Positions 35,608 to 44,716 of a stretch of 64,000 nt of DNA are shown piece after piece. A program made the position numbers and the translations under genes. The stretch spans positions 531,001-595,000 of the forward strand of contig NZ_CP025119.1 in assembly GCF_002831685.1 (NCBI RefSeq), read 5' to 3'. Source of the DNA: Polaribacter sp. ALD11. GTDB lineage: Bacteria; Bacteroidota; Bacteroidia; Flavobacteriales; Flavobacteriaceae. The notes below the pieces were generated by a model that had not been told where the DNA came from, ran no database searches, and was given only the letters and a program-made list of their open reading frames with translations. How positions within the stretch are numbered: the first letter of the stretch is position 1; each line of letters opens with the position of its first letter.

Positions 35608-36528
35608 TTGAAAAATTCAAAATCACTCATAGCCTTATCATTCTTTACAATATACATTGTTTGGGGTTCTACTTATTTATTCAATAAAATTGCAGTAACT
35701 GCTTTACCTGCATTTTTTATGGCGTCAGTACGTTTTTTTACTGCAGGATTTCTAATAATGATTATTGCAAAAATTATGAAATTAAACCTTAGGGTTACCA
35801 AGAAACAATTGATTAATTGTTTTGTATCTGGTTTTTTCTTTTTGGTTTATGGTAATGGTGTTTTTGTTTGGGCTTTAAAATATTTAGATACTGGTTTTGC
35901 GGCGTTATTAGCTTCTACACAACCTTTATTTGTGTTAATTCTATTAAGGTTAATAGATAGAAAACCAATGCAGAAACAATCTATAATTGGTATTGGTTTA
36001 GGACTTGTAGGTATGTATTTATTGGTAAGTCAGCAATCTATTACAGCATCGGAAGGCAGTTTATTAGGTATTTTTATGGTTCTAACTTGTGTATTAAGTT
36101 GGGCTTATGGAGGTGTATTTGTGTCTAAAGCAGATTTACCTAAAAACTTCTTTATCACTACAGGGTATCAAATGTTGTTTGCAGGTATTTTATTATTGTT
36201 AATGAGTTTAACTTTTAAAGAAACCATGATATCTCCTTTAGAGTGGTCTCAAAAAGTGCAACTTTCTATGGTTGTGCTAGTAATATTTGGTAGTATTATT
36301 GCTTTTACAGCTTTTAACTTTTTATTAAAAGTGGTTTCAACAGAAAAAGTATCAACATCTACTTATGTGAATCCAATAGTTGCGATGCTTTTGGGGTGGT
36401 ATTTTTTAGACGAAGTGTTAACAACACAATCTATTATTGCATCTATTGTATTGCTATCTGGTGTATATTTTATTACTTCACGTAAAAGAATTGCAAAGGT
36501 TGCGGCAGAAGAATCAATTAAGCCATAA
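35608..36528 (+). CDS. EamA/DMT family transporter with TTG start
   Basis: This 306-residue protein is a ten-helix drug/metabolite exporter. Two EamA repeats are seen: IYIVWGSTYLFNKIAVTALP to about residue 145, and a second half from about 155 (VLSWAYGGVFVSKADLP) to VASIVLLSGVYFITSRKR-like C-terminal helices. The start is taken as TTG at 35608, because an earlier in-frame TTG overlaps the promoter and no ATG exists before the first membrane helix. Such proteins export amino acids or metabolites; the substrate is unknown. It is a single-gene unit. Confidence 0.88.
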   Translation: MKNSKSLIALSFFTIYIVWGSTYLFNKIAVTALPAFFMASVRFFTAGFLIMIIAKIMKLNLRVTKKQLINCFVSGFFFLVYGNGVFVWALKYLDTGFAALLASTQPLFVLILLRLIDRKPMQKQSIIGIGLGLVGMYLLVSQQSITASEGSLLGIFMVLTCVLSWAYGGVFVSKADLPKNFFITTGYQMLFAGILLLLMSLTFKETMISPLEWSQKVQLSMVVLVIFGSIIAFTAFNFLLKVVSTEKVSTSTYVNPIVAMLLGWYFLDEVLTTQSIIASIVLLSGVYFITSRKRIAKVAAEESIKP

Positions 36529-36543
36529 ATAATAATATCGAGA

Positions 36544-36568
36544 TTACTTTTTATATGATAAAAAGTAA
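36544..36568. terminator. Hairpin between convergent EamA and UbiA genes
   Basis: TTACTTTTTAT and ATAAAAAGTAA form a perfect 11-base stem with a 3-base loop. It overlaps the stop codon of the UbiA gene. There is no T tract outside the stem, so a role as terminator is only likely. Confidence 0.45.
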
Positions 36569-37519
36569 CATAGATAAAATACCAAAAAACATAATTGTTT
36601 TCATCAGGTTACTTAATGTAGAAAAATCTTTTTTAGTTTCCGAAGACCATAATTTATGCATAAAATAGAGTAGAGGAAATAATAAACATACAATTCCATA
36701 AATTAAAAAAAGATACTTTTCCTTTAGAGATTGAAGAACAATTAAGAGGAAGACTAAAAGAATTGCACTAAAGAAAAAAGCGACTTTAGATGCTCTTTTT
36801 CTTCCAAACAAAATAGGTAAAGTCTTTGCTTTTATTTTTAAATCACCATTAACATCTTCAATATCTTTTACAATCTCTCTAATAAAAGTTGTTAATAAAG
36901 AAAAAACAATATAAGTTATTGTTGTTAGCAACAAAGATATACTAGTACCAAAGTTACTTATTACTTCAAAAATAGTATTGCTATTAGATTTAGGCTCATT
37001 AAATAATACTGTTGTAAAAATAACCAATCCTAAAAGAACTGCAACTAATAGGTTACCAATTAGAAGTGTTTTTTTTAAGAATTTTGAATATAGAAATAAA
37101 AGCAATATTGTTCCTAAAAAGATGAAACAATATCCATTATTCTTAATAGTAAAAGATAAATAACAGCCTAAAAATAAGCCTAAAAAACTTGTTGAATAGT
37201 AAAGAAACCATGCACTTTTTGTAGAAATAGATTTTCCAATAATAACCTTTGTCGGTTTATTAATTTTATCTGCTTCAATATCAAAAATATCATTAACAAT
37301 ATAACCACCAGCAGTAATAAGTAAGATGCTAAAGGTGAGTGTAATAAATTGATAATGAGTTGAATTAATACCTGAATAAGTGGTGTGAATTAAAGTATAG
37401 TTTTTAAAACTAATATTACTAAAAAGCATTGAGTTTAACAACGCATACTTCGTTAAAACCATCGTTAATAAAACCATAAAAAGGTTTTTATAACGAATTA
37501 GCTTTAAGAAAGAAATCAT
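36551..37519 (-). CDS. UbiA family prenyltransferase
   Basis: This 322-residue integral membrane protein has about nine helices and the two Asp-rich motifs of UbiA enzymes: NDIFDIEADKINKPTKVI near 77-94 and REIVKDIEDVNGDLKIKAKT near 215-234. UbiA enzymes attach an isoprenoid chain to an aromatic ring or a glycerol phosphate. In Flavobacteriia this gene beside smpB is often called geranylgeranylglycerol-phosphate geranylgeranyltransferase, but the true acceptor is unsettled. It starts just after the smpB stop, so the two form an operon. Confidence 0.86.
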   Translation of the reverse strand: MISFLKLIRYKNLFMVLLTMVLTKYALLNSMLFSNISFKNYTLIHTTYSGINSTHYQFITLTFSILLITAGGYIVNDIFDIEADKINKPTKVIIGKSISTKSAWFLYYSTSFLGLFLGCYLSFTIKNNGYCFIFLGTILLLFLYSKFLKKTLLIGNLLVAVLLGLVIFTTVLFNEPKSNSNTIFEVISNFGTSISLLLTTITYIVFSLLTTFIREIVKDIEDVNGDLKIKAKTLPILFGRKRASKVAFFFSAILLVFLLIVLQSLKEKYLFLIYGIVCLLFPLLYFMHKLWSSETKKDFSTLSNLMKTIMFFGILSMLLFII

Positions 37520-37520
37520 C

Positions 37521-37985
37521 TTAATTAAAGTTCTTTTTTATTCGAGCTAAATCTCGTTTGTTATCTCTGTCTTTCATTACTTCTCGTTTATCATGCGTTT
37601 GTTTCCCCTTTGCTAGCGCAATTTCTAATTTGGCAAAACCCCTATCATTAATAAACAATCTTAAAGGAACAATTGTATTTCCTTTTGCTTCAACATCCTT
37701 TTTTAAACTACGTAATTCTCGTTTATTCATTAACAACCTACGTTCACTCTTAGGCTTGTGATTAAAATGATGCCCAAACAAATATTCTTGTATGTACATA
37801 TTTACAATAAACAATTCTCCACGGTCATTAAATTCACAAAAGCTTTCTGTAATTCTAGCCTGACTTAGTCTAATAGATTTAATTTCTGTTCCCGTTAATT
37901 GAATTCCAGCAACGTACTTGTCTAGAATTTCAAATTCGAAACGTGCTTTTTTATTTTTTATGTTGATGTTTTTTTGAACCATCAA
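37521..37985 (-). CDS. smpB: SsrA-binding protein SmpB
   Basis: This 154-residue protein partners tmRNA in rescue of stalled ribosomes. It shows the family core NKKARFEFEILDKYVAGIQL, GTEIKSIRLSQARITESFCE, the YIQEYLFGHHFNHKPKSERR segment, and a basic C-terminal tail (KQTHDKREVMKDRDNKRDL) that enters the mRNA channel. The first two codons are both ATG, so the start may be 37985 or 37982. A minus-strand -7 box lies at 38006-38013. tmRNA itself is not in the window. Confidence 0.96.
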   Translation of the reverse strand: MMVQKNINIKNKKARFEFEILDKYVAGIQLTGTEIKSIRLSQARITESFCEFNDRGELFIVNMYIQEYLFGHHFNHKPKSERRLLMNKRELRSLKKDVEAKGNTIVPLRLFINDRGFAKLEIALAKGKQTHDKREVMKDRDNKRDLARIKKNFN

Positions 37986-38005
37986 TAATCATTTTTTAAT
38001 TTTAA

Positions 38006-38013
38006 CAAAGATA
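38006..38013 (-). promoter_or_regulatory. -7 box of smpB-ubiA
   Basis: Minus-strand TATCTTTG, a full TAnnTTTG match, lies 20 bases before the first smpB ATG. No -33 box is clear. Confidence 0.5.
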
Positions 38014-38038
38014 CATTTTTACATTCGGGAAAGAAACG

Positions 38039-38046
38039 TAATTTTG
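38039..38046 (+). promoter_or_regulatory. -7 box of the DUF6503 lipoprotein gene
   Basis: TAATTTTG matches TAnnTTTG and lies 29 bases before the ATG at 38076. It is back to back with the smpB box. Confidence 0.45.
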
Positions 38047-38075
38047 AATTTCTATTTAAAACGAAACAAAACTAA

Positions 38076-38822
38076 ATGAAATATTTGTTAATTTTATTAT
38101 CCGCTTTTTTATTTTCTTGCAAATCTTCTGAAACAAAGTTAACTGCACAACAAATTATAGATAAAACAATTGTTTATTCTGGTGCAGATAAAGTTGCAAA
38201 TTCTCAAATAAGCTTTCAATTTAGAGACAAAGAATATATTGCGCTTAGAAAAACGAATGGAAAGTTTGTTTTAATTAGAAATCATAGAAAAGAAAATTAT
38301 GGAACGATATCTGATATTGTTACAAATAATGGCTTTAAAAGAGAATTAAATGCACATGAATTTTCTGTGGCAGATTCAATGAAAAATAAATATTCCAATT
38401 CTGTAAACTCTGTTCACTATTTTTCCGTTTTACCTTATGGGCTAAATGATAAAGCCGTTAATAAAAAGTTACTAAAACCTGTTACTATAAAAGGAAAAGA
38501 ATACTACAAAATTGAAGTTACTTTTTCTGAAAATGGAGGAGGAGAAGATTTTGAAGATGTTTTTATCTATTGGATCGGTAAAGAAGATTTTTTAATCGAT
38601 TACTTGGCCTATTCTTACCATACAAACGGAGGCGGAAAACGCTTTAGAGTGCTAAAAGAACAATGTATTATAAAAGGAATTCGATTTGTAGATTACCATA
38701 ATTACAAGTCTTTAACCAAAGATATTTCTTTAAATAATATTGACAAAGCGTTTGAAAATAATGAACTTAAAAAAGTATCTGAAATTATTTTAAAAGACAT
38801 TAAAGTTAAAATATTAGACTAA
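38076..38822 (+). CDS. DUF6503 family lipoprotein
   Basis: This 248-residue protein begins MKYLLILLSAFLFSCKSSE, a lipoprotein signal with Cys15. The mature part has a LTAQQIIDKTIVYSGADKVA helix and then beta-strands of the kind found in LolA/LolB-like or outer membrane lipoprotein-sorting folds (FQFRDKEYIALRKTNGKFVL, KGKEYYKIEVTFSENGGGEDF). This matches the DUF6503 family of Bacteroidota, with no proven function. It is probably held in the outer membrane. It is a single gene. Confidence 0.75.
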   Translation: MKYLLILLSAFLFSCKSSETKLTAQQIIDKTIVYSGADKVANSQISFQFRDKEYIALRKTNGKFVLIRNHRKENYGTISDIVTNNGFKRELNAHEFSVADSMKNKYSNSVNSVHYFSVLPYGLNDKAVNKKLLKPVTIKGKEYYKIEVTFSENGGGEDFEDVFIYWIGKEDFLIDYLAYSYHTNGGGKRFRVLKEQCIIKGIRFVDYHNYKSLTKDISLNNIDKAFENNELKKVSEIILKDIKVKILD

Positions 38823-38920
38823 TTCTGTTATTCTTAATGAGTAATAACTCTAATTAAAAACAACTAATAGTCTATCTAAAAATGTTGACTATAAGCTAAC
38901 AATAAATTTATTTTTTTGAA

Positions 38921-39012
38921 GCTATTTCCTGCTTTCAACACTCGCTTTTTTTATTCAGAAAAAGAATAAAAAAGAGCTCAAACAAATGTTTCAATCAGGG
39001 CTAAACTAGTTT
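38921..39012 (-). repeat. Dispersed repeat family B, copy 3
   Basis: On the minus strand this reads TTAGCCCTGATTGAAACATT, TGTTTGAGCTC, a strong hairpin (TTTTTTATTC and GAATAAAAAA arms), then GCGAGTGTTGAAAGCAGG. It shares the GAGCTCAAACAAATG core with copy 2. It lies downstream of both the DUF6503 and the SixA-like genes. Confidence 0.68.
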
Positions 39013-39035
39013 GCTAATTTAATAACTTTCGAGAA

Positions 39036-39539
39036 TTAGTGTGAATCTATTTTCTCTACAATACTTGTTTTTTTATCACCAATAATAGTTACAATATACA
39101 AGCTAGCATTATTATGGTCGTCCATATCTTCATACTTTTTCTCTCCCAAAAGGCTATTTACAAAAGCCGGAGTTGTATTACTATGTCCAACAACTAAAAC
39201 AGTTTTTCCTTTAGTTGCTTGTTCAAAAATGGAATCATTCATTTTTTTAGGATCGTAATTTATAATGTTTAATTCTTTACTTTCAGCAGTAGGTTTTGCC
39301 GTCTGTTGTGTTCTGTTATAATCTGTAGAATACACAGCATCTATGTCAATTTTATCAAAATACTTTGCCCAATTTTCTGCTCTTTTCAATCCGTTTTCAT
39401 TTAAATCAGGATTTCTATTTGTCTCATCTGTTCTGTCTTTTTCCGCATGACGAATTAGATAATAGGTTGTTGTTTCATTTGAAGTACAAGAACTTAACAT
39501 ACCTAAAATAAATACAAATACTAAAAGAAATTTTTTCAT
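39036..39539 (-). CDS. SixA-like histidine phosphatase lipoprotein
   Basis: This 167-residue protein begins with a lipoprotein signal (MKKFLLVFVFILGMLSSC, Cys18). Next comes the histidine phosphatase core: YLIRHAEKDR with catalytic His, VYSTDYNRTQQTAKPTAE, and LVVGHSNTTPAFVNSLLG with the second His. These enzymes remove phosphate from proteins or small molecules. The lipid anchor puts it outside the cytoplasm, unlike E. coli SixA. It may act on a phosphorylated nutrient; the substrate is unknown. Confidence 0.86.
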   Translation of the reverse strand: MKKFLLVFVFILGMLSSCTSNETTTYYLIRHAEKDRTDETNRNPDLNENGLKRAENWAKYFDKIDIDAVYSTDYNRTQQTAKPTAESKELNIINYDPKKMNDSIFEQATKGKTVLVVGHSNTTPAFVNSLLGEKKYEDMDDHNNASLYIVTIIGDKKTSIVEKIDSH

Positions 39540-39591
39540 AATGAGAGATTTATAGTACGAATATAAACAAAAAAGAAAAAGTATTTAAAAA

Positions 39592-39663
39592 CGTTATTGC
39601 GAGGAAGAATAACGAAACAATCTGCTTATTAAAAAGAGATTGCTTCGTTCCTCACAATAACGC
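39592..39663. repeat. Dispersed palindromic repeat family A, copy 3 (imperfect)
   Basis: The right arm AGATTGCTTCGTTCCTCACA extends into ATAACGC, and the left arm mirrors it (GTTATTGCGAGGA, ACGAAACAATCT) except for a six-base insertion and two mismatches. It lies just after the clpB stop and before the SixA-like gene start. Confidence 0.85.
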
Positions 39664-39669
39664 TAATAT

Positions 39670-42279
39670 TTATGAATTTTCTTCTAAATCAGACTGATTT
39701 CTAAAAACCAATTTATCATCAAAAGCATCAATTAAAATAATACTATCTGTTGTAATTTTACCAGATAAGATTTCTTTAGAAAGTTGATTTAAAACTTCTT
39801 TCTGAATGACTCTTTTTACAGGTCTTGCACCAAATTCTGGCTGATATCCTTTTTTAGCTAAATATGTTATTGCTTCATCTGTTGCATCTAAAGTAATTTC
39901 TTGTTTGCCAATCATTTTCTTCAAAAGATCTATTTGTAGCTTTACTATTTTAAAAATATCGCTTTCTTTTAAAGGTGTAAACATAATTACATCATCTATT
40001 CGGTTTAAAAATTCTGGTCTTACAGATTGTTTTAACAATGCTAAAACCTCAATTTTTGCCAACTCTGTAACTGCATCTATATCTGCTTTTGGCTCTCTAA
40101 ACTTTTCTTGAATAATATGACTTCCCATATTAGAGGTCATAATAATAATGGTGTTTTTAAAATCTGCAACACGCCCTTTATTATCAGTCAATCTACCTTC
40201 ATCTAAAACTTGCAACAATACATTAAAAGTATCTGGGTGCGCTTTTTCTATTTCATCTAAAAGCACTACTGAATATGGTCTTCTTCTAACAGCTTCTGTT
40301 AATTGACCACCTTCATCGTACCCAACATATCCCGGAGGCGCTCCAACCAATCTACTTACGGCATGTTTTTCTTGATATTCACTCATATCAATTCTAGTCA
40401 TGGCATTTTCATCATCAAATAGATATTCTGCCAATGCTTTTGCTAACTCCGTTTTCCCTACTCCCGTAGTTCCTAAAAACAAGAAACTACCAATTGGTTT
40501 ATTCGGGTTTTGCAAACCTGCTCTAGAACGTCTTACAGCGTCTGAAACAGCAACAATTGCTTCTTCTTGTCCAACAACACGTTTGTGTAATTGATCTTCT
40601 AATTTAAGTAATTTCTCACGTTCAGACTGAATCATTTTTGTTACAGGAACTCCCGTCCATTTTGCAACAACTTCAGCAATATCATCATACGTTACTTCTT
40701 CTTTTATAAGAGAAGTTTCAGACTTATTTTCTTCTAAAGCTTTTTGTAATGCTTCTAAATTACTTTGAGCTTCTTTAATTTTTCCATATCTAATTTCAGC
40801 AACCTTACCATAATCGCCATCACGTTCTGCTTTTTCAGCTTCAATTTTAAAATCTTCAATAGCTGCTTTTGCATTCTGAATATTATCTACAACTTCTTTT
40901 TCAGATTTCCATTTTGCATTCATCTCATTACGCTCTTCTTTTAGATTTGCTAAATCAGATCGTAAAGATTTCAACTTCGTTTCATCTTTTTCACGCTTAA
41001 TTGCTTCAATTTCAATTTCTAGCTGCATTACTTTTCTATCTAAAACATCTAATTCTTCTGGTTTAGAATTAATTTCCATACGTAGTTTCGCCATCGCTTC
41101 ATCCATCAAATCAATGGCTTTATCTGGTAAAAAACGATTGGTAATATAACGTTGAGATAATTCTACGGCACCAATTATAGCTTCATCTTTAATGCGAACT
41201 TTATGGTGTGTTTCATATTTGTCTTTAATTCCTCTTAAAATAGAAATGGCACTTTCTGTATCTGGTTCATTTACAACAACTTTCTGAAAACGTCTTTCTA
41301 GAGCTTTGTCTTTTTCAAAATATTTTTGATATTCATCTAACGTTGTTGCTCCAATTGCACGCAATTCTCCACGTGCTAAAGCTGGTTTTAAAATATTTGC
41401 TGCGTCCATGGCTCCATTTCCGCCTCCAGCACCAACTAATGTGTGAATTTCATCAATAAAAAGTACAATATCTCCGTCTGAACTTGTTACTTCCTTAATT
41501 ACTGCTTTTAAACGTTCTTCAAACTCTCCTTTATATTTAGCACCAGCAATTAAAGCTCCCATATCTAAAGAAAAAATTAATTTATCTTTTAAGTTCTCGG
41601 GCACATCTCCATCTACAATTCTATGTGCTAGCCCTTCTGCAATTGCTGTTTTTCCTGTTCCTGGCTCTCCAACTAAAAGCGGATTGTTTTTAGTTCTTCT
41701 AGATAAAATCTGAAGCAAACGTCTAATTTCTTCATCTCTACCAATTACGGGATCTAACTTGCCATCTTCTGCTAATTTGTTTAAATTTTTAGCATATTTA
41801 TTTAAAGAATTATAGGTTTCTTCCTGACTCTGAGAAGTTACTCTTTCTCCTTTTCTTAATTCATCAATAGCAGCTTGCAAATGCTTTTCTGTAACTCCTT
41901 GGTCTTTTAGAACTTGAGCAATATTACTTTTAGATTTAAAAATAGCTAGAATTAAATGTTCTATAGAAACATAGTCATCTTTCATTTTTTTAGCAATAAC
42001 GGCTGCTTCTGTTAGCGTTTTACTAGCTTCTCTAGAAAGCATTAATTCCGCACCAGTAACTTTAGGTAAACTTTCTAGTTGTTTGTCTAAAATCTGGTCG
42101 ACAACATCAATATTTATATTTAATTTCTTCAACAAAAAAGGCAAAACATTCTCATCAACCTGCGTTAATGCTTTAAAAATGTGTTCATTTTCTATTTGAT
42201 TATGACCAAAACCTTGCGCAATCTGTTGCGCCAATTGTATGGTCTCTTGCGATTTTGTGGTGTAGTTGTTAAAATTCAT
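39670..42279 (-). CDS. clpB: ATP-dependent disaggregase ClpB
   Basis: This 869-residue Hsp100 chaperone has all ClpB parts: an N-terminal Clp domain (1 to about 145), a first AAA domain with Walker A GEPGTGKT near 201-208, the coiled-coil middle domain (about 400-530) that separates ClpB from ClpA, and a second AAA domain with GTTGVGKT near 601-608. It rescues aggregated proteins with DnaK. No ClpP-binding IGF loop is evident. It is a single-gene unit; a -7 box reads TAAGTTTG on the minus strand at 42310-42317. Confidence 0.97.
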   Translation of the reverse strand: MNFNNYTTKSQETIQLAQQIAQGFGHNQIENEHIFKALTQVDENVLPFLLKKLNINIDVVDQILDKQLESLPKVTGAELMLSREASKTLTEAAVIAKKMKDDYVSIEHLILAIFKSKSNIAQVLKDQGVTEKHLQAAIDELRKGERVTSQSQEETYNSLNKYAKNLNKLAEDGKLDPVIGRDEEIRRLLQILSRRTKNNPLLVGEPGTGKTAIAEGLAHRIVDGDVPENLKDKLIFSLDMGALIAGAKYKGEFEERLKAVIKEVTSSDGDIVLFIDEIHTLVGAGGGNGAMDAANILKPALARGELRAIGATTLDEYQKYFEKDKALERRFQKVVVNEPDTESAISILRGIKDKYETHHKVRIKDEAIIGAVELSQRYITNRFLPDKAIDLMDEAMAKLRMEINSKPEELDVLDRKVMQLEIEIEAIKREKDETKLKSLRSDLANLKEERNEMNAKWKSEKEVVDNIQNAKAAIEDFKIEAEKAERDGDYGKVAEIRYGKIKEAQSNLEALQKALEENKSETSLIKEEVTYDDIAEVVAKWTGVPVTKMIQSEREKLLKLEDQLHKRVVGQEEAIVAVSDAVRRSRAGLQNPNKPIGSFLFLGTTGVGKTELAKALAEYLFDDENAMTRIDMSEYQEKHAVSRLVGAPPGYVGYDEGGQLTEAVRRRPYSVVLLDEIEKAHPDTFNVLLQVLDEGRLTDNKGRVADFKNTIIIMTSNMGSHIIQEKFREPKADIDAVTELAKIEVLALLKQSVRPEFLNRIDDVIMFTPLKESDIFKIVKLQIDLLKKMIGKQEITLDATDEAITYLAKKGYQPEFGARPVKRVIQKEVLNQLSKEILSGKITTDSIILIDAFDDKLVFRNQSDLEENS

Positions 42280-42309
42280 TTTCGTTTTTTTTATTTTCTT
42301 TCATAAGTA

Positions 42310-42317
42310 CAAACTTA
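42310..42317 (-). promoter_or_regulatory. -7 box of clpB
   Basis: Minus-strand TAAGTTTG matches TAnnTTTG, 30 bases before the clpB ATG. No heat-shock-specific operator was recognised. Confidence 0.45.
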
Positions 42318-42384
42318 GTACCAATTAAAAAATAGTGATTAAATAAGTCATTTTGTCTATAAAAATATTGTTTTAACTGACTTT

Positions 42385-42411
42385 TTGACTGTTAAAAGTT
42401 CCTTATATTTG
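42385..42411 (+). promoter_or_regulatory. Promoter of ytxJ
   Basis: The -7 TATATTTG (42404-42411) and a -33 TTG (42385-42387) are 16 bases apart, slightly short of the usual spacing. The ATG follows at 42437. Confidence 0.5.
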
Positions 42412-42436
42412 CAACTTAAAGAATAAAAAGCACGAA

Positions 42437-42838
42437 ATGGGTATACTTAACAAGATGTTTGGAGGAAAAAGTGATAAAGAAACAAAACTAGAAAGAAAGT
42501 CACACTTAAATTGGAATCCATTAACATCTTTAGAGCAATTAGAAGTTATTAAAAAAGAATCTAATTCAGAGGCTGTTCTTATCTTTAAGCACTCTACAAG
42601 ATGCGGAATTAGTAGTATGGTTATCAAACAGTTTGAAAAACTTTTTACAGAGGAGCATGAGAATTTAAAAGTTTATTATTTAGATTTATTAAACTACAGA
42701 AGTGTTTCAGATGAAGTGGGGTATACCTTTCAATTGATGCACCAATCGCCACAACTTATTGTGATTAAAAATGGTGTTTCGGTGTATGATGCTGCACATT
42801 ATGACATTACACAAACCAATTTATCGAGATTTATATAG
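42437..42838 (+). CDS. ytxJ: Bacillithiol-system redox protein YtxJ
   Basis: This 133-residue protein has a thioredoxin fold with a single redox Cys near residue 56 in HSTRCGISSMVIKQFEKL. A FQLMHQSPQLIVIKNGVSVY segment with the cis-Pro follows. This is the YtxJ (BrxC-type) monothiol family, which removes bacillithiol from oxidised proteins in Firmicutes and Bacteroidota. No bacillithiol biosynthesis genes are nearby. It has its own promoter and is followed by another promoter for the helicase gene. Confidence 0.9.
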   Translation: MGILNKMFGGKSDKETKLERKSHLNWNPLTSLEQLEVIKKESNSEAVLIFKHSTRCGISSMVIKQFEKLFTEEHENLKVYYLDLLNYRSVSDEVGYTFQLMHQSPQLIVIKNGVSVYDAAHYDITQTNLSRFI

Positions 42839-42844
42839 TTTAAT

Positions 42845-42876
42845 TTGGGAATAACCTATTTTAAGTCTTACTTTTG
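42845..42876 (+). promoter_or_regulatory. Promoter of the helicase gene
   Basis: A -33 TTG at 42845-42847 and a -7 TACTTTTG at 42869-42876 are 21 bases apart. The leader to the TTG start at 42898 is about 15 bases. Confidence 0.65.
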
Positions 42877-42897
42877 TAGCTTAAAAATTTTAACCTT

Positions 42898-44448
42898 TTG
42901 ACAGAAACAAACACTTCACAAGTAAAAGTAGGTAAAGAATTATACGGATATCAGAAAGATGCACTTCAAGAGATTTTTAATCGCTTTGAAACGGCACCTA
43001 AAGATTATCACCTACTATATCAATTACCAACAGGAGGTGGGAAGACAGTTATATTTTCTGAAATTGTGAGACGTTACATAGAAACTTTTAAGAAGAAAGT
43101 TTTAGTATTAACGCACAGAATTGAGCTTAGTAAACAAACGTCTAAAATGCTAGACGAATTTGGTGTAAATAATAAAATCATCAATAGTACTGCGCAATTA
43201 GATGATCAAGAAGACTACAATTGTTTTGTTGCAATGGTAGAAACCCTAAAAAATAGGCTAACAGATGAAAAATTAGATATTTCAGATATCGGTTTGGTCA
43301 TTGTAGATGAGGCACATTACAATTCTTTTACCAAAATTTTTAAATTTTTTGATGATGCTTTTATTTTAGGAGTAACAGCAACTCCCTTAAGCTCTAACAT
43401 TAAATTACCAATGTATGAGAACTATCAAGAATTATTTGTTGGAGAACCAATTCACCATTTAATAGAAAGCGGTTATTTAGCACAAGCTAATATGTATTCT
43501 TATAATGTTGGGTTAACTTCTTTAGAAGTTGGTGCAAATGGAGATTATACAGTAAAATCTTCTGAAGATTTGTATATGAATACAGATATGCTATCAAAAC
43601 TAGTAAGTGCATATGAAGAAACAGCAAAAGGTAAAAAAACACTAATTTTTAATAACGGAATTAATACGTCTATTCAAGTGTTTCATGCGTTTAAAAAGGC
43701 AGGATATCCTATTGCACATTTAGACAATACTAATACTAAAAAAGAGCGTGAACTTATTTTAAAATGGTTTCACAAAACACCAAACGCAATTATTAGTTCT
43801 GTAAGTATTTTAACAACTGGTTTTGATGAACCAAGTATTGAAGCTATTATTTTAAACAGAGCAACAAAATCGTTGACGCTATATTACCAGATGATTGGGC
43901 GTGGTTCTCGTGTTTTTGGTAATAACAATACTTTTGAGGTAATTGATCTAGGAAACAACTTTCATAGATTTGGTCCTTGGGGAGCAGATTTAGATTGGCA
44001 AAAAATGTTTAGAGCGCCAGATTATTATTTAGATGCTATTCTTTCAGATGAAGAAATAGAAAGCACGTTTAGATATGAGCTTCCAGCAGATGTTAAAAAA
44101 GAATTTTCAAAATCTACAGACACCTATTTCGATATGAAAAAAGTGTATATAGATACTATTAAAACAGGAGAATCTTCTAAAAGAGTTTTAGAGAAATCGA
44201 TTATACATCATGCAAAAATGTGTATTGAAAACAGTGAAGATGTTTTTGATGCTTTAATTTTAGCAAAAATGATAGGTGAGGAGATTGATGATAGAATTAA
44301 CAGGTATGCTAAATGTATTTCTAAAAGTACACACAACTTTGTTACTTGGTTAAAAGATGATTATCGAAAAAAATTAAATGCTTACTTACGTTCTAATTTT
44401 GATGAAGATTATGAAGAAATTCATGGACATCCACCAATTGAGGAATAA
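42898..44448 (+). CDS. DEAD/DEAH-box superfamily 2 helicase with TTG start
   Basis: This 516-residue protein is an SF2 helicase. The Q-like motif KELYGYQKDALQEI is followed by Walker A LPTGGGKTVIFSE (about 45-57), VLTHRIELSKQ, the DEAH box in VIVDEAHYNSF (about 133-143), and LGVTATPLSS. Motifs V and VI follow in ILTTGFDEPSIEAIILNRAT and YYQMIGRGSRVFG. The C-terminal 150 residues are acidic or helical with no known domain. It resembles RadD/YejH-like repair helicases. The TTG start is supported by the promoter 22 bases upstream and the lack of any nearby ATG. Confidence 0.88.
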   Translation: MTETNTSQVKVGKELYGYQKDALQEIFNRFETAPKDYHLLYQLPTGGGKTVIFSEIVRRYIETFKKKVLVLTHRIELSKQTSKMLDEFGVNNKIINSTAQLDDQEDYNCFVAMVETLKNRLTDEKLDISDIGLVIVDEAHYNSFTKIFKFFDDAFILGVTATPLSSNIKLPMYENYQELFVGEPIHHLIESGYLAQANMYSYNVGLTSLEVGANGDYTVKSSEDLYMNTDMLSKLVSAYEETAKGKKTLIFNNGINTSIQVFHAFKKAGYPIAHLDNTNTKKERELILKWFHKTPNAIISSVSILTTGFDEPSIEAIILNRATKSLTLYYQMIGRGSRVFGNNNTFEVIDLGNNFHRFGPWGADLDWQKMFRAPDYYLDAILSDEEIESTFRYELPADVKKEFSKSTDTYFDMKKVYIDTIKTGESSKRVLEKSIIHHAKMCIENSEDVFDALILAKMIGEEIDDRINRYAKCISKSTHNFVTWLKDDYRKKLNAYLRSNFDEDYEEIHGHPPIEE

Positions 44449-44456
44449 AATATAAA

Positions 44457-44490
44457 TAAAAAAGCCCTGAATTTTCAGGGCTTTTTTTTA
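44457..44490 (+). terminator. Terminator of the helicase gene
   Basis: AAAAGCCCTGA pairs with TCAGGGCTTTT around a 4-base loop, with a run of T after. It lies within 20 bases of the stop. From here to 44660 the sequence is very AT-rich with nothing recognised. Confidence 0.92.
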
Positions 44491-44664
44491 TTCATATAAT
44501 TATATCTTTTATTTATAAGATAAAAATTAATTTTAGAGAGAATTACATATTTAATTATAGCCTATAGTAGACTTATTTCTTAAAGAATTTAATTAAAAAG
44601 CAGTTAAAGCCTATGTTTAAAAGAAAAAAATAAGACAAAAATAATTTTCATTTTTTTTTAACTT

Positions 44665-44697
44665 TTGTTTTTTATATTCAAAAATAATATACATTTG
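44665..44697 (+). promoter_or_regulatory. Promoter of the speA operon leader
   Basis: A -33 TTG at 44665-44667 and a -7 TACATTTG at 44690-44697 are 22 bases apart. Transcription would begin near 44704, leaving a leader of about 270 bases before speA. Confidence 0.62.
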
Positions 44698-44716
44698 TTT
44701 AACTTATTTAAGTAAA

